Shown one piece after another: positions 34,324 through 43,149 of a stretch of DNA of 64,000 bases. The notes under the pieces were generated by a model, which worked only from the letters and a program-made list of their open reading frames with translations, made no database searches and was not told the DNA's origin. The position numbers and the translations under genes were made by a program. The DNA is taken from NCBI GenBank assembly GCA_963700395.1, contig CAVOXI010000008.1, positions 124,001 to 188,000 of the forward strand, written 5' to 3'. Positions within the stretch are counted from its first letter, which is position 1; each line of letters starts with the position of its first letter. This stretch comes from Prado023 sp963700395. GTDB taxonomy: Bacteria > Actinomycetota > Actinomycetes > S36-B12 > CAIYMF01.

Positions 34324-35244
34324 ATGCCCGATGCTGAGCGCGATGCCCCGGCGACGCCCGGTCCCGGAGCAGCGGCGAACGCATCCGGGGAGCCCGGTCG
34401 CGGGACCCTGGTCCTCGCGGGGACCCCGCTCGGCAACCCCGCGGACGCCTCCCCGAGGTTGGCGGAGCTGCTCGTCACGGCCGACCTGGTGGCTGCCGAG
34501 GACACCCGTCGGCTGCGCCGGCTGCTGTCCGACCTGGGCGTGGTGCGCACCGGACCTGTCGTGTCGTACTACGAGGATGTGGAGCGCGAGCGCCTGCCGC
34601 GCCTGCTCTCCGTCCTGGCCGACGGTGGCACGGTCGGGCTCGTCACCGATGCGGGGATGCCGTCGGTGAGCGACCCCGGGTACCGGGCGACCCGGGCGGC
34701 CCTCGACGCCGGGCATGCGGTCACCTCCCTGCCCGGCCCGTCAGCGGTGACGACGGCGTTGGCCGTGTCGGGGTTGCCGTGCGACCGGTTCTGCTTCGAG
34801 GGGTTCATCCCCCGCAAGCCCGCCGAGCGTCGAGCCCGGCTCGCGGAGCTGGCCGACGAGCCGCGGACCCAGGTGTACTTCGAGTCCCCGAGGAGGCTGG
34901 CCGCGACGTTGGCCGACATGGCGGAGGCGTTCGGTGCGGGCCGGCCGGCCGCGGTCTGCCGTGAGCTGTCCAAGACCTACGAGGAGGTCCTGCGCGGCGG
35001 CCTCGGGGAGCTCGCGGACTGGGCGCTGACGGGGGTGCTCGGCGAGATCACCCTGGTGGTGCAGGGCGCCGCGGAGTCCACCGGCGGGGACATGGACCCC
35101 GCCGCGCTCGCCACCCGGGTCGCGGCCCTCGAGTCCCAGGGGATCCCGCGCAAGGAGGCCATCGTGCTGGTGGCCAGCAGCACGGGGACGCCCAAGCGGT
35201 CGGTCTTCGACGCCGTGGTGGCGCACAAGTCCCGCGAGGGGTGA
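34324..35244 (+). CDS. rsmI: 16S rRNA (cytidine-2'-O)-methyltransferase RsmI
   Basis: RsmI 2'-O-methylates C1402 of 16S rRNA. The 306-residue protein has the family signatures LVLAGTPLGNPADASPR, AAEDTRRLRRLL, LVTDAGMPSVSDPGYR, SLPGPSAVTTALAVSGLP, and CFEGFIPRKPAERRARL, followed by a C-terminal helix and VASSTGTPKRSVFDAV. The first 26 residues before the conserved start are Ala/Pro/Gly-rich. The start ATG 34324 lies 64 bases from the divergent metG start; both genes share that short promoter region. It converges with the mannosyltransferase gene. Confidence 0.95.
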   Translation: MPDAERDAPATPGPGAAANASGEPGRGTLVLAGTPLGNPADASPRLAELLVTADLVAAEDTRRLRRLLSDLGVVRTGPVVSYYEDVERERLPRLLSVLADGGTVGLVTDAGMPSVSDPGYRATRAALDAGHAVTSLPGPSAVTTALAVSGLPCDRFCFEGFIPRKPAERRARLAELADEPRTQVYFESPRRLAATLADMAEAFGAGRPAAVCRELSKTYEEVLRGGLGELADWALTGVLGEITLVVQGAAESTGGDMDPAALATRVAALESQGIPRKEAIVLVASSTGTPKRSVFDAVVAHKSREG

Positions 35245-35261
35245 GCCGGGGCTCTTGCCCT

Positions 35262-36830
35262 TCAGACCCAGGTGGGCAGCCACATGCGCCAGTGCCAGTG
35301 CGCGTAGGTCAGCACCTGCCCGGTCCAGATCGGCAGGAAGAACCATGCCGACGCCACGACGAGCAGCAGGACCGTCCCGGCGGCCAGGATCCCCCACTGC
35401 CGCCGTGACGGTGTGGCGTCCGGCCCGCCGGCGAGGCTGGCCAGCGAGATCGCCAGCATCCCCGCCAGGAACGGGACGAACGCCACCGCGTAGAACGTGA
35501 AGATGGTCCGGCCGTGGAACACCAGCCACGGGACCCACCCGGCCAGGTACGCGACCAGGAGCGCCCCGCTGCGCCAGTCGCGACCAGCCACAGCACGCCA
35601 GATGTTGTGGAAGATGGCCAGGAGTCCGGCCCACCAGATGATCGGGTTGCCGAGCGCGAGGACCTCCACGGCACAGCGATCCGCCCCGCACACACCCTCG
35701 GGTGACTCGTAGTGGAAGGAGGTCGGGCGCGACATGACGGGCCACGACCAGGCGCTGGACCTGTAGGCGTGCGGCGAGTCCAGCCCGACGTGGAACGCCC
35801 AGGCGGCCCGGTGGTACTCGGCCAGGGATCGCAGGGCGTCGGGGACGAACGCCCATCCCTCGTGCGTGGCGGCCCAGTCACGGTCGTACCCGCCGTCCGT
35901 GACGAACCATCCGGTCCACGTCACCAGGTAGGCCGCGAACGCGACGACGACGAGGCTCAGGAACGCCGGGAGCGCGTCACGCACCAGGACGCCCTGGAGC
36001 GGACGCCCGGCACCGAGCTCGCGACGCACCTGGAGGTCCCAGTAGACGCTCAGCAGGCCGAAGAACGCGACGTACCAGATCCCGCTCCACTTGACCCCGC
36101 AGGCCAGCCCCAGTGCCACGCCCGCGGCGATCCGCCACGGACGCAGGCCGAATCCGGGGCCGAGGATGACGGGATTGCCGTCCCAGAGGGTGCGCCATGC
36201 GTCCGCGCGGCGCCGGACGGCGTCGCGATCCAGGAGCAGGAGGCCGAACGCGGCCAGGATGAGGAACAGGAGGCTCATGTCGAGGAGCGCCGTCCGGCTC
36301 ATGACGATGTGCAGGCCGTCCAGGGCGACCAGGAGCCCCGCCACTGTGCCGATCAGGTCGGACCTGGTGAGCCGGCGGATGATCCGGGCGGTCATGAGCA
36401 CGCTGAGCGTCCCGAGGACCGCGACCCCGAACCGCCACCCGAACGGGGTCACCCCGAACGCCCACTCGCCCGTAGCGATCACCCACTTGCCCAACGGAGG
36501 GTGCACGACGAAGGACGGAGCGTCCGTGAAGATGTCGAGCTGGTTCCACGGGGCGTCCTGAGCCAGGATCAGGCCGTCCGCCCCGTCGACGGCCTGGCGC
36601 TCCGAGCCGAACCGGAGCAACGCCAGCCCGTCCTTGACGTAGTACGTCTCGTCGAAGCTGATCGCGTCGGGCCGGCCCAGGTTGACGAACCGGAGCAGTC
36701 CGGCGAGCAGGGTCACCATCAGCGGTCCGATCCACCCCCGCAGCCCGTCGGAGGGCATGGGTCGGTGCATCGACCGGACAGGGGAGGTCACCGCGGACTC
36801 AACCGGCGGCGACTCCGCGGTGATGGACAC
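35262..36830 (-). CDS. pmt: Polyprenyl-phosphate-mannose--protein mannosyltransferase (PMT family, GT39)
   Basis: This 522-residue membrane enzyme transfers mannose from polyprenyl-phosphate-mannose to Ser/Thr of secreted proteins. The acidic motif in the first external loop is ISFDETYYVKDGLALL (D-E pair near residue 59), followed by HPPLGKWVIATGEWAFG. Eleven or so hydrophobic segments follow, and a large loop holds SAWSWPVMSRPTSFHYESP, typical of actinobacterial PMTs. The start is GTG 36830, with TAGCAT six bases upstream and no ribosome site, so it may be leaderless and independent of the upstream WS/DGAT gene. It converges with rsmI, 17 bases apart. Confidence 0.93.
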   Translation of the reverse strand: MSITAESPPVESAVTSPVRSMHRPMPSDGLRGWIGPLMVTLLAGLLRFVNLGRPDAISFDETYYVKDGLALLRFGSERQAVDGADGLILAQDAPWNQLDIFTDAPSFVVHPPLGKWVIATGEWAFGVTPFGWRFGVAVLGTLSVLMTARIIRRLTRSDLIGTVAGLLVALDGLHIVMSRTALLDMSLLFLILAAFGLLLLDRDAVRRRADAWRTLWDGNPVILGPGFGLRPWRIAAGVALGLACGVKWSGIWYVAFFGLLSVYWDLQVRRELGAGRPLQGVLVRDALPAFLSLVVVAFAAYLVTWTGWFVTDGGYDRDWAATHEGWAFVPDALRSLAEYHRAAWAFHVGLDSPHAYRSSAWSWPVMSRPTSFHYESPEGVCGADRCAVEVLALGNPIIWWAGLLAIFHNIWRAVAGRDWRSGALLVAYLAGWVPWLVFHGRTIFTFYAVAFVPFLAGMLAISLASLAGGPDATPSRRQWGILAAGTVLLLVVASAWFFLPIWTGQVLTYAHWHWRMWLPTWV

Positions 36831-36839
36831 GGCGCAATG

Positions 36840-38597
36840 CTAGGTCCGTCGGGCCCCCCGGTCGTCACGCGCCACCTGGTTGCGGCGCCCGCGGCGGTGG
36901 AGCGCCGGCGGGTGGTTCAGGTCCCCGTCGTGGGCGCCTTCGTCGTCGGTGTCTGCGTTGCGGCCTTCTTCGCGGGGGCCTTCTTCGCGGGGTGGCCCGC
37001 TTCGCGGTGGTGGCCCGCTTCGCCGGGGCCTTCTTCGCGGTGGTGGCCCTTCGCGCGGCGGCCTTCTTCGCGGGCGCGGCCTTCTTCGCGGGCGCGGCCG
37101 CCTTCCCCGGGGGCCCGTCTTCGCGGGGGCCTTCTTCGCGGGGGCCGCCGCAGGCTCGGCCACGGGCGTCCCCGAGTGCAGACCCACAGAAGCGCGCGCG
37201 TCCGGGTCGGTGATCGCCAGGACCTCGTCGAAGGCGGCGCGGAGGTGCTCGACGAAGGCGGCCGGGTCGGGGATGGCGCGGGTGTCGATGTTGATGCCGA
37301 CGTAGGCGATGCCGTTGTAGGTCATCAGGCCGATGTTGGCTGCCGCCCCCGCCTTCGGGGCGAACGGCACGATGGACTGGACCTCGGCTCCCGAGGCGTA
37401 CAGGGCGATCGGCGGACCGGGCACGTTGGTGATGGCCAGGTCACAGCCCTTCATCATCCCGGACGCGACGGAGGTGGCAGCGCTCTGCGGGAGGGCAGTC
37501 AGGAGCCGGTAGACCGTGTCGCTGACCACCAGCGCGGGTTCGGTGCGCGCCTGCATGAGCAGCGGGGCAAGGCGCCGGATCCGCGTTGCGGCGTCGTCAC
37601 TGTCGATCGGCATCGGGAAGCGCGCTGGGACCCACCTGTTGCCGGCGGTGTCATCGGCCGACGTGCGCACGTTGACCGGCATGTTCACCCGCACGTAGTC
37701 GCACGGTGCGTTGTGCGCCTCGTGGTAGGCCGCCACGCCGCCTCCGACCGCGGCCATGTACGTGTCGTTGAGCGTGCCGCCAACGGCCTTGGCCGACGCC
37801 TTGAACGGGGCGAACGGGACCTGGATCACGGCCAGCCGGACGGACAGCGACCGGCCGTGCATCAGCGGGCTGAGGGGCTCGTTGGCCGGGGCCAGGAGGC
37901 GGGCTGCCGACTGGGCGAACGCCGCACCCGACACCACTGACTCACCCGGATCCCCCACGACGCGCTCGACCAGCCCGATCGCCCCACCGGTGAGGGCGCG
38001 CCCCCGCTGGTAGGCGGCGTTCACCGTGAACTGCGCACCGTTGATGACCCGGCCGGCAATGCCCAGGACCCCCGAGGTCGGCTCCGGGGGCATCGGACCG
38101 AGATCGCTGGCCGGCGTACGGGTGAGGTCGAAGAGGCTCGCAGCCATCGCCATTCCCCCGACTCCGTCGGTGATGGCGTGGTGGAGCTTGATGATCACCG
38201 CAGTGCGCTCAGCGTCCCAGCCCTGGACCAGGGCCATCTCCCAGAGCGGGCGGTCGCGGTCGAAGTCCTGCTCCGCCATCTGCTCGGCGATGCGCATGAG
38301 CGGCCGGTCGGAACCGTCGGCGGGGACGTGGAACCTCTTGAGGTGGAAGGTCAGGTCGAAGTTCGGGTCCAGCTCCCAGCGTGGCGGGATCGGTGACACC
38401 GGGTTGCCGATGACCCGCTGGCGCAGCTTCGGCACGGCGAGGGTCATCCGGGTGACCCGGTCCACGAGCAGGTCGATGTCGGGCTCCCCATCGAGCACGG
38501 TCATGGCGACGACGACCGAGCGCAGGATCGGGTCCTGCTCCACGCCCCACATGACCGCGTCGAACGCACCCATCCGGTCAAGCCTGTCGTCGGACAT
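36840..38597 (-). CDS. WS/DGAT-family wax ester synthase / diacylglycerol acyltransferase with frameshifted Lys/Ala/Pro tail
   Basis: The catalytic domain (residues 1-470) transfers acyl-CoA to diacylglycerol or fatty alcohol, making storage lipid. The acyltransferase motif HHAITDGVGGMAM is near residue 140, with the condensation-fold segments PLWEMALVQGWD, VNMPVNVR and NVPGPPIALYASG. After about residue 480 the frame turns into an Arg/Pro/Glu-rich stretch. Reading the other frames there gives AAAPAKKAAPAKKAA, then PAKKAPAKKAATQTP, ending at a TGA at 36917. Two small indels near 37105 and 36988 would therefore restore a Lys-Ala-Pro tail of a kind common in actinobacterial proteins. The start ATG 38597 has GAGGAG five bases upstream. 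Confidence 0.88.
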   Translation of the reverse strand: MSDDRLDRMGAFDAVMWGVEQDPILRSVVVAMTVLDGEPDIDLLVDRVTRMTLAVPKLRQRVIGNPVSPIPPRWELDPNFDLTFHLKRFHVPADGSDRPLMRIAEQMAEQDFDRDRPLWEMALVQGWDAERTAVIIKLHHAITDGVGGMAMAASLFDLTRTPASDLGPMPPEPTSGVLGIAGRVINGAQFTVNAAYQRGRALTGGAIGLVERVVGDPGESVVSGAAFAQSAARLLAPANEPLSPLMHGRSLSVRLAVIQVPFAPFKASAKAVGGTLNDTYMAAVGGGVAAYHEAHNAPCDYVRVNMPVNVRTSADDTAGNRWVPARFPMPIDSDDAATRIRRLAPLLMQARTEPALVVSDTVYRLLTALPQSAATSVASGMMKGCDLAITNVPGPPIALYASGAEVQSIVPFAPKAGAAANIGLMTYNGIAYVGINIDTRAIPDPAAFVEHLRAAFDEVLAITDPDARASVGLHSGTPVAEPAAAPAKKAPAKTGPRGRRPRPRRRPRPRRRPPREGPPPRRRPRRSGPPPRSGPPREEGPREEGRNADTDDEGAHDGDLNHPPALHRRGRRNQVARDDRGARRT

Positions 38598-38751
38598 CCG
38601 CACTCCTCACCCGTGGCCGTCTCTGGCGGGCAGGCTATCCGGCCGTGCGGTCCGACGCGCGGGCGAGGCACGGCGCGGCCCGGGCGAGGCGTTCCCTCGA
38701 CCGCCCACGGGGCGACCCCTCCCGAGCCCCCATCCCTCTGGGCCCCACAAC

Positions 38752-38784
38752 AGAGGGACCCGGGGAACAACCCCGGGTCCCTCT
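38752..38784. terminator. Hairpin terminator of the tRNA-Ala gene
   Basis: A perfect 14-base inverted repeat (38752-38765 and 38771-38784) with a 5-base loop lies directly after the 3' end of the minus-strand tRNA-Ala and upstream of the WS/DGAT gene. It is likely to end tRNA transcription. Confidence 0.75.
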
Positions 38785-38789
38785 CATTG

Positions 38790-38862
38790 TGGAGCTGAGG
38801 GGACTCGAACCCCTGACCCCCTCGATGCGAACGAGGTGCGCTACCAGCTGCGCTACAGCCCC
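38790..38862 (-). tRNA. tRNA-Ala (CGC)
   Basis: The reverse strand folds into a 73-nt tRNA: acceptor GGGGCUG/CAGCUCC, discriminator A73, anticodon stem CCUCG/CGAGG with loop UUCGCAU, so the anticodon is CGC reading GCG. The CCA is not encoded. A strong hairpin follows. Confidence 0.95.
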
Positions 38863-38951
38863 TTGAGCCCTCCTAGGGTACCCAGTCCCAGCCTCGGGGA
38901 CCAAACCACCGAGCCCGGCGCCCGCGCTGTGCCGGGCACCCGCCCGGCGAG

Positions 38952-39845
38952 CTACTCGTTGACGGCGCGGGGGCGGAACGCAGGAGCGGAGGTGTTCTGC
39001 GCCTGCCAGGCCGCCGACTGCTGCGCGAGGAACTCCTCGTCGCGCGAACGCGCCTCCGCTGCGGCCTGCTCGGCCTTGGCGCGGGCGATCGCCTCCGCCT
39101 TCGCGACGGCCATCCGCTCGGCGCGCGCCTTCTGCTGCTGGGCGCGCTCGAGCATCGCGGCGGCCGTCCAGGCACCGGGAGTCGCGGTGTCGATGACGCG
39201 CGGGAACTCCGCAGCCGGGGGTGCCGTGACGTAGGTGGGCAGCGTCGCCGGGCGCGCCTCCCACGTGGCACCCGCCTGACCAGCAACCGCACGTCGCGGC
39301 GCCGGGGCGCTGGCGGCCTGCTTGGCCGGGGCGCGCTGGCCCTGGGCCACGCGACGGTGCTGGACGGATCGGACCTGGCGGCGCGCGGCCACGACGAAGG
39401 CCAGGATCAGCGCGACGGGGACGACCAGCGCGATGGGGAGCAGCACTCCGCCGACGACCAGGCCGGCGACCACGACGAGCCCGGCCGCGAGGACCCCGAG
39501 GACGACACGACGACGGCCGGCGGCCGAGATGGACGCACGCTTCGAGCCCGCACCGGACACCAGCCCGGACACGCGGTTGCTCACGCCCGCGAGATCCTGA
39601 CGCCGGACGGTGAACACCTCAGGGGCGACGTCGGGGGCGTCGACGCGCGCGGCGCCACCCTCCTGGCCGTCCGCGGTGGGCAGGGGTATGCCGAACACGG
39701 AATCCCTCGTGGACAGCGCCTGCAGGCTCCGGCTGAACCGGTCGACCGAACGCTCCGAGTCCATGTGATCGTGCCGCCGCAACCACGCCGGGACCAGGAC
39801 CACGGCCCAGACGGCGATGATTGCCACGTAGATCAGACCCGTCAC
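38952..39845 (-). CDS. glpR: GlpR/SepX-type membrane protein (gephyrin-like Glp receptor, cell division)
   Basis: This 297-residue protein has an N-terminal membrane helix (MTGLIYVAIIAVWAVVLVPAW) followed by LRRHDHMDSERSVDRFSRSL, a linker, two more hydrophobic segments near residues 112-150 (VLGVLAAGLVVVAGLVVGGV and the next), and a long Ala/Glu/Gln/Lys helical cytoplasmic tail. The architecture and position, with rimJ and a moeA-like gene next to it, match actinobacterial SepX (Streptomyces) and GlpR (Corynebacterium), a divisome protein that binds the gephyrin-like protein Glp. The assignment is by architecture and synteny. A TAG-type start context gives ATG 39845. It lies 15 bases after rimJ. 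Confidence 0.75.
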   Translation of the reverse strand: MTGLIYVAIIAVWAVVLVPAWLRRHDHMDSERSVDRFSRSLQALSTRDSVFGIPLPTADGQEGGAARVDAPDVAPEVFTVRRQDLAGVSNRVSGLVSGAGSKRASISAAGRRRVVLGVLAAGLVVVAGLVVGGVLLPIALVVPVALILAFVVAARRQVRSVQHRRVAQGQRAPAKQAASAPAPRRAVAGQAGATWEARPATLPTYVTAPPAAEFPRVIDTATPGAWTAAAMLERAQQQKARAERMAVAKAEAIARAKAEQAAAEARSRDEEFLAQQSAAWQAQNTSAPAFRPRAVNE

Positions 39846-39860
39846 GAACCGGAATCTACT

Positions 39861-40502
39861 TCAGTTGGGGTCGTTCGATCCGGGAAATCGGGTCCGCGGG
39901 GATTCGTGTCGCGCCGCCAGCGTGTCGGCCATCGGGCGGGCGACCTCCTCGGCGTTGAGCGCGAACACCTCGTGGTCGCGCCATGCGCCGTCGATGTGCA
40001 GGTAGGCAGGGCGCGATCCCTCGTGCCGGAAGCCCAGCTTCTCCACGACGCGGCGGCTTGCGGCGTTCTCCGGGCGGATCACGATCTCGATCCTGTGCAG
40101 GCGCAGGACGCCGAAGCAGTAGTCGCACGCCATCGCCACGGCCATCGGCGTGAGCCCGAGCCCCGCGACCCTCGAGTCGACCCAGTATCCGATCGAGGCC
40201 CCCCGCAGGGAGCCCATGGTGATCCCGGCGACGGTGACCTGTCCGATCAGGCGGCCGTCCAGGGTCATCGCCCAGGCCAGCGTGCGCCCGGCCCTGGCCT
40301 CGTCGCGGAACCGCGCGACCATCTGGGCGTAGCTGGGCACCGCCTCCCCGGAGTTCGGCGGGACGGTCGCCTCCCAGGGCGAGAGCCACGCCACGTTGCG
40401 GGACCGGACCTCGCGCCAGGCGCGGACATCCCGCCGGCGCAGCTCGCGCAGCTCGAGGACGCCCACCTCCGTTCGCCGGGTCAGCACCGGCAGGGCGGCC
40501 AT
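39861..40502 (-). CDS. GNAT-family N-acetyltransferase (RimJ-like)
   Basis: This 213-residue GNAT resembles RimJ/RimL acetyltransferases, which acetylate N-terminal residues of ribosomal or other proteins. The N-terminal part has LELRELRRRDVRAWREVR and the acetyl-CoA core has GQVTVAGITMGSLRGASIGYWVD, LTPMAVAMACDYCFGVLRLHRIE and IRPENAASRRVVEKLGF, the classic motif A/B arrangement. The ATG at 40502 overlaps the last base of the glp stop (TGATG), so translation is coupled. The substrate is unknown; the glp-rimJ-glpR order is conserved in actinobacteria. Confidence 0.9.
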   Translation of the reverse strand: MAALPVLTRRTEVGVLELRELRRRDVRAWREVRSRNVAWLSPWEATVPPNSGEAVPSYAQMVARFRDEARAGRTLAWAMTLDGRLIGQVTVAGITMGSLRGASIGYWVDSRVAGLGLTPMAVAMACDYCFGVLRLHRIEIVIRPENAASRRVVEKLGFRHEGSRPAYLHIDGAWRDHEVFALNAEEVARPMADTLAARHESPRTRFPGSNDPN

Positions 40503-41711
40503 CAGGACCTGCCCAGGGGCATGACCGACACCACCGCCCCGGCCGCGACCTCGCCGCTGGCCTCGGGCAGGACGATGAGGCTGTCGGCCATGCGCAGGCC
40601 GACCAGCCCCGGCTCCCAGATCGGGGTGATCAGCCGCTCGTCGGCGGCTCCATGCAGGTGCCCGCGCAGGTAGGTGCGCACCCCCAACTCACCACGGACG
40701 GGGTGCGTGAGCCGCGCCGGGATCAGGGGGCGGAACACCTGCTGGTGCCCCAGCATCCGGCGGATCACGGGGCGCACGAAGATCTCGAACGCGACGAAGG
40801 CGCTCGACGGGTTGCCCGGGAGGGTGAAGATCGGCACGTTGTCCGGGCCCAGGTAGCCGTGCCCCTGGGCCCGCCCCGGGCTGATCGCGACCCGCGTGAA
40901 CTCGACCGTGCCCAGTCGCGCCAGGACGGTCTTCATCGTGTCGTAGGTGCCCGCGGTCACACCGCCGGTGGTCACGATGAGGTCGGCGCGGACCAGCTGG
41001 TCCTCGAGGGCGTCCATCAGGGCGCGCTGCTCGTCGCGGACGGGCCCGGCCCGGTACGCCATGGCGCCGGCGTCCTGCGCTGCCGCGGTGAGCATGTACC
41101 CGTTGGAGTCCGGGACCAGCCCCGGCGTCACCGGGGCGCCCGGCTCGATCAGCTCGGTCCCCGTGCTCATCACGACCACCCGCGGGCGCGGGCGCACCGT
41201 GACGCGCGCCTGTCCGACGGCGGCGAGCAGGGCCACCTCCCGCGCCCCCACGAGTGCGCCGGCGGGGAGCACCGGCTGCCCCGCGGCGAGCTCCTCGCCC
41301 GCCCGCCGGATGCCGTGGCCCGGGTCCACCGCATGATTCACCCTCACGGTCGGCATACCACCGTCGGTCAGGTCGAAGGGCACGACGGCTGTGGACCCGG
41401 TCGGAAGGGGCGCACCGGATCCGATGCGGATCGCGGTGCCAGCCACGATCGGATGACTCGCGCGGTAGCCGGCGGGCACGTCGTCGGTGACGGGCATCGT
41501 GATGGGCGTCGAGGCCGACGCTGCGGCGATGTCGGCGGCGATGACCGCGTAGCCGTCGATGCCCGCCGCATCGAACGGGGGCAGCGCCCAGGGCGCGCTC
41601 ACAGGCTCGGCGAGCAGGCATCCCGCGGGACTCCAGCAGCGACACATCGAGGGATTCCAGGCCCTCGGCGCGCGCGAGGACCTCGGCCAGGTGCTCGTCG
41701 ACGGTGCGCAT
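40502..41711 (-). CDS. glp: Gephyrin-like molybdotransferase Glp (MoeA family), internal frameshift
   Basis: MoeA proteins insert molybdenum into molybdopterin; the paralogue next to rimJ and glpR is called Glp and acts with the divisome in corynebacteria. The 5' frame from ATG 41711 reads MRTVDEHLAEVLARAEGLES and LDVSLLESRG. The 3' frame continues CLLAEPVSAPWALPPFDAAG, IDGYAV, STGTELIEPG, GLVPDSNGYML, VTTGGVTAGTYD and FTLPGNPSSAF. Deleting one G of the GGG at 41622-41624 joins them as ESRGCLLAEP. The C-terminal domain IV is complete. No other molybdopterin genes are nearby, which supports the Glp rather than the cofactor role. The stop overlaps the rimJ start. Confidence 0.87.
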
Positions 41712-41849
41712 GCCGCTAGCCCGCCTGCGCGTCGGTGCGGCCGCGCCGCCCGAGGGGCGGCTGCACCGAGCGGCCCTGGAGGATCGTCATGCCCCGCACG
41801 ATAACCGTCCGGGTTCCCCTGGCACCGGCTGTGGTGCATGATCGCGTCC

Positions 41850-42525
41850 GTGGCTGACTCGAAGCCGGACATGCGCGCGCGGATCCGGGCCGCTCGGTCC
41901 GGGGCCGCGGGAGCGGCTGGCTCCGCGGCCCAGGCCGCCGGACTCCTGGCGTCGGCGCGATCCGCCGGCCTCCTCGATCCGGATGGCACCCCGGACTCGC
42001 TGGGGGCACTGGCGATCGCCGCCTACATCGCAGCGCCCGGCGAACCGGACGTGGCCGCCATCCGGGACGCCGTCCGCGAGGCGGGCGGCATCGTCCTGCT
42101 GCCGATCCCCCGTGCCGACCGGACCATGGACTGGGCCCTGGACGACGGGCACTACCAGCCTCACGGGCAGCTTCCCCATCGAGGTCCCGGCCGGCGTGGT
42201 CATCGGATCGGGTGCCGAATGCCTGCTGGCGCATCAGGTCCGGACGGTGCTCGTCCCGGCCCTCGCCGTCGACCGCGCAGGCGCCCGCCTGGGGCAGGGA
42301 GGGGGCTACTACGACCGCATGCTCGCGGAGCTTGCCCGGCTGGTCGCTCAGGACCGCCACCGCAGTGGTGGCGTGGTGGGTCCTTCACGAGGTGCGGGTC
42401 CGCGCCTCGTGGCGGTCGTAGGCGACGAGGAGCTCCTCCCCGCCGGATCCGTCCCGGTGCAGCGTCACGACCAGCCGATGACGGCCGCGATCACGCCGAC
42501 CAGGTTCGTGCTCCTGGGGGGTTGA
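41850..42525 (+). CDS. 5-formyltetrahydrofolate cyclo-ligase, internal frameshift
   Basis: The enzyme converts 5-formyl-THF to 5,10-methenyl-THF using ATP. The 5' frame from GTG 41850 (MADSKPDMRARIRAARSG) carries ALAIAAYIAAPGEPDV and IVLLPIPRADRTMDWALDDG. The 3' frame has SFPIEVPAGVVIG, VLVPALAVDRAGARLGQGGG and YYDRML, the nucleotide-binding motif, then VAVVGDEELLPAGSVP and a C-terminal VLLGG. The frame changes at about 42145-42165 by one base. Length is about 225 residues, slightly over normal. An ATG at 41838 is an alternative start. In most actinobacteria galU lies between this gene and glp; it is absent here and the two genes diverge. Confidence 0.87.
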
Positions 42526-42534
42526 GGATCCGGG

Positions 42535-42900
42535 TCAGGACGCCGCAGGCGCCGAGGACTTCGAGGACGACTTCGACGGCCCGGAGGTCCCGGAGGAGTC
42601 CGACGATCCTGAGGAGCCCGACGACCCCGACTCGGACGACGAGGAGGACGAGGTGCCGCCGCCCTCGGTGGACTTCTTGGACTCCACCTTGGGCGTGGGC
42701 GGGGAGGTCGCTGACGACTTGCCGCGGCTGTCCGTGCGGTAGAACCCGCTGCCCTTGAACACGACGCCGACGTTGCCGAAGATCTTGCGCAGGCGACCGT
42801 CCTCACATGAGGGGCAGTCGGTCAGGGAGGGCTCGTGGATCGACTGGACGACCTCCAACGGCGTGCCGCAGTTGGTGCAGACGTACTCGTAGGTCGGCAT
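42535..42900 (-). CDS. FmdB-family zinc-ribbon protein
   Basis: This 121-residue protein starts at ATG 42900 (MPTYEYVCTNCGTPLEV). The zinc ribbon is formed by CTNC near residue 8 and CPSC near 31, ending with RKIFGNVGVVFKGSGFYRTD, the FmdB/putative regulatory protein signature. The remaining 60 residues are Ser/Gly/Lys-rich low complexity (SSSSSSESGSSGSS), as in many actinobacterial members. The function of the family is uncertain, possibly regulatory. It is convergent with the cyclo-ligase and divergent from the SAF gene, a conserved neighbourhood. Confidence 0.92.
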   Translation of the reverse strand: MPTYEYVCTNCGTPLEVVQSIHEPSLTDCPSCEDGRLRKIFGNVGVVFKGSGFYRTDSRGKSSATSPPTPKVESKKSTEGGGTSSSSSSESGSSGSSGSSDSSGTSGPSKSSSKSSAPAAS

Positions 42901-43149
42901 GCTCACCCTCTTCACCCAAGCCACAAGGCTTTGCCAGGTTCCCATTCTGGCACTCGTGGCCGCTGAGTGCTAATCGGGGACCCGCGCCCGGGCAGGACCG
43001 GAGCCGGACCAATATCGACCGGCAGGAATGGGGCCGCACAGCCTGTGGACAACCGCTGGGCGAGCAGCGCGACCGCGCATAGCGTGCCCCTGCCGGTGGA
43101 TCCCCACGGCGATGATCCGGGACGTGATCCCCGCACGGAGGAGTCGCTC

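Noticed and set aside
36960..37145. Repeats of CTTCTTCGCGGG as a possible noncoding tandem repeat or CRISPR-like array
   Set aside because: Unit length and spacing are irregular, and the minus strand encodes Lys-Ala-Pro repeats at the end of the WS/DGAT gene.
40502..41711. Calling the gene a plain molybdenum cofactor enzyme MoeA
   Set aside because: Coupling to rimJ and glpR and the absence of other cofactor genes point to the gephyrin-like Glp. I keep MoeA as the family only.
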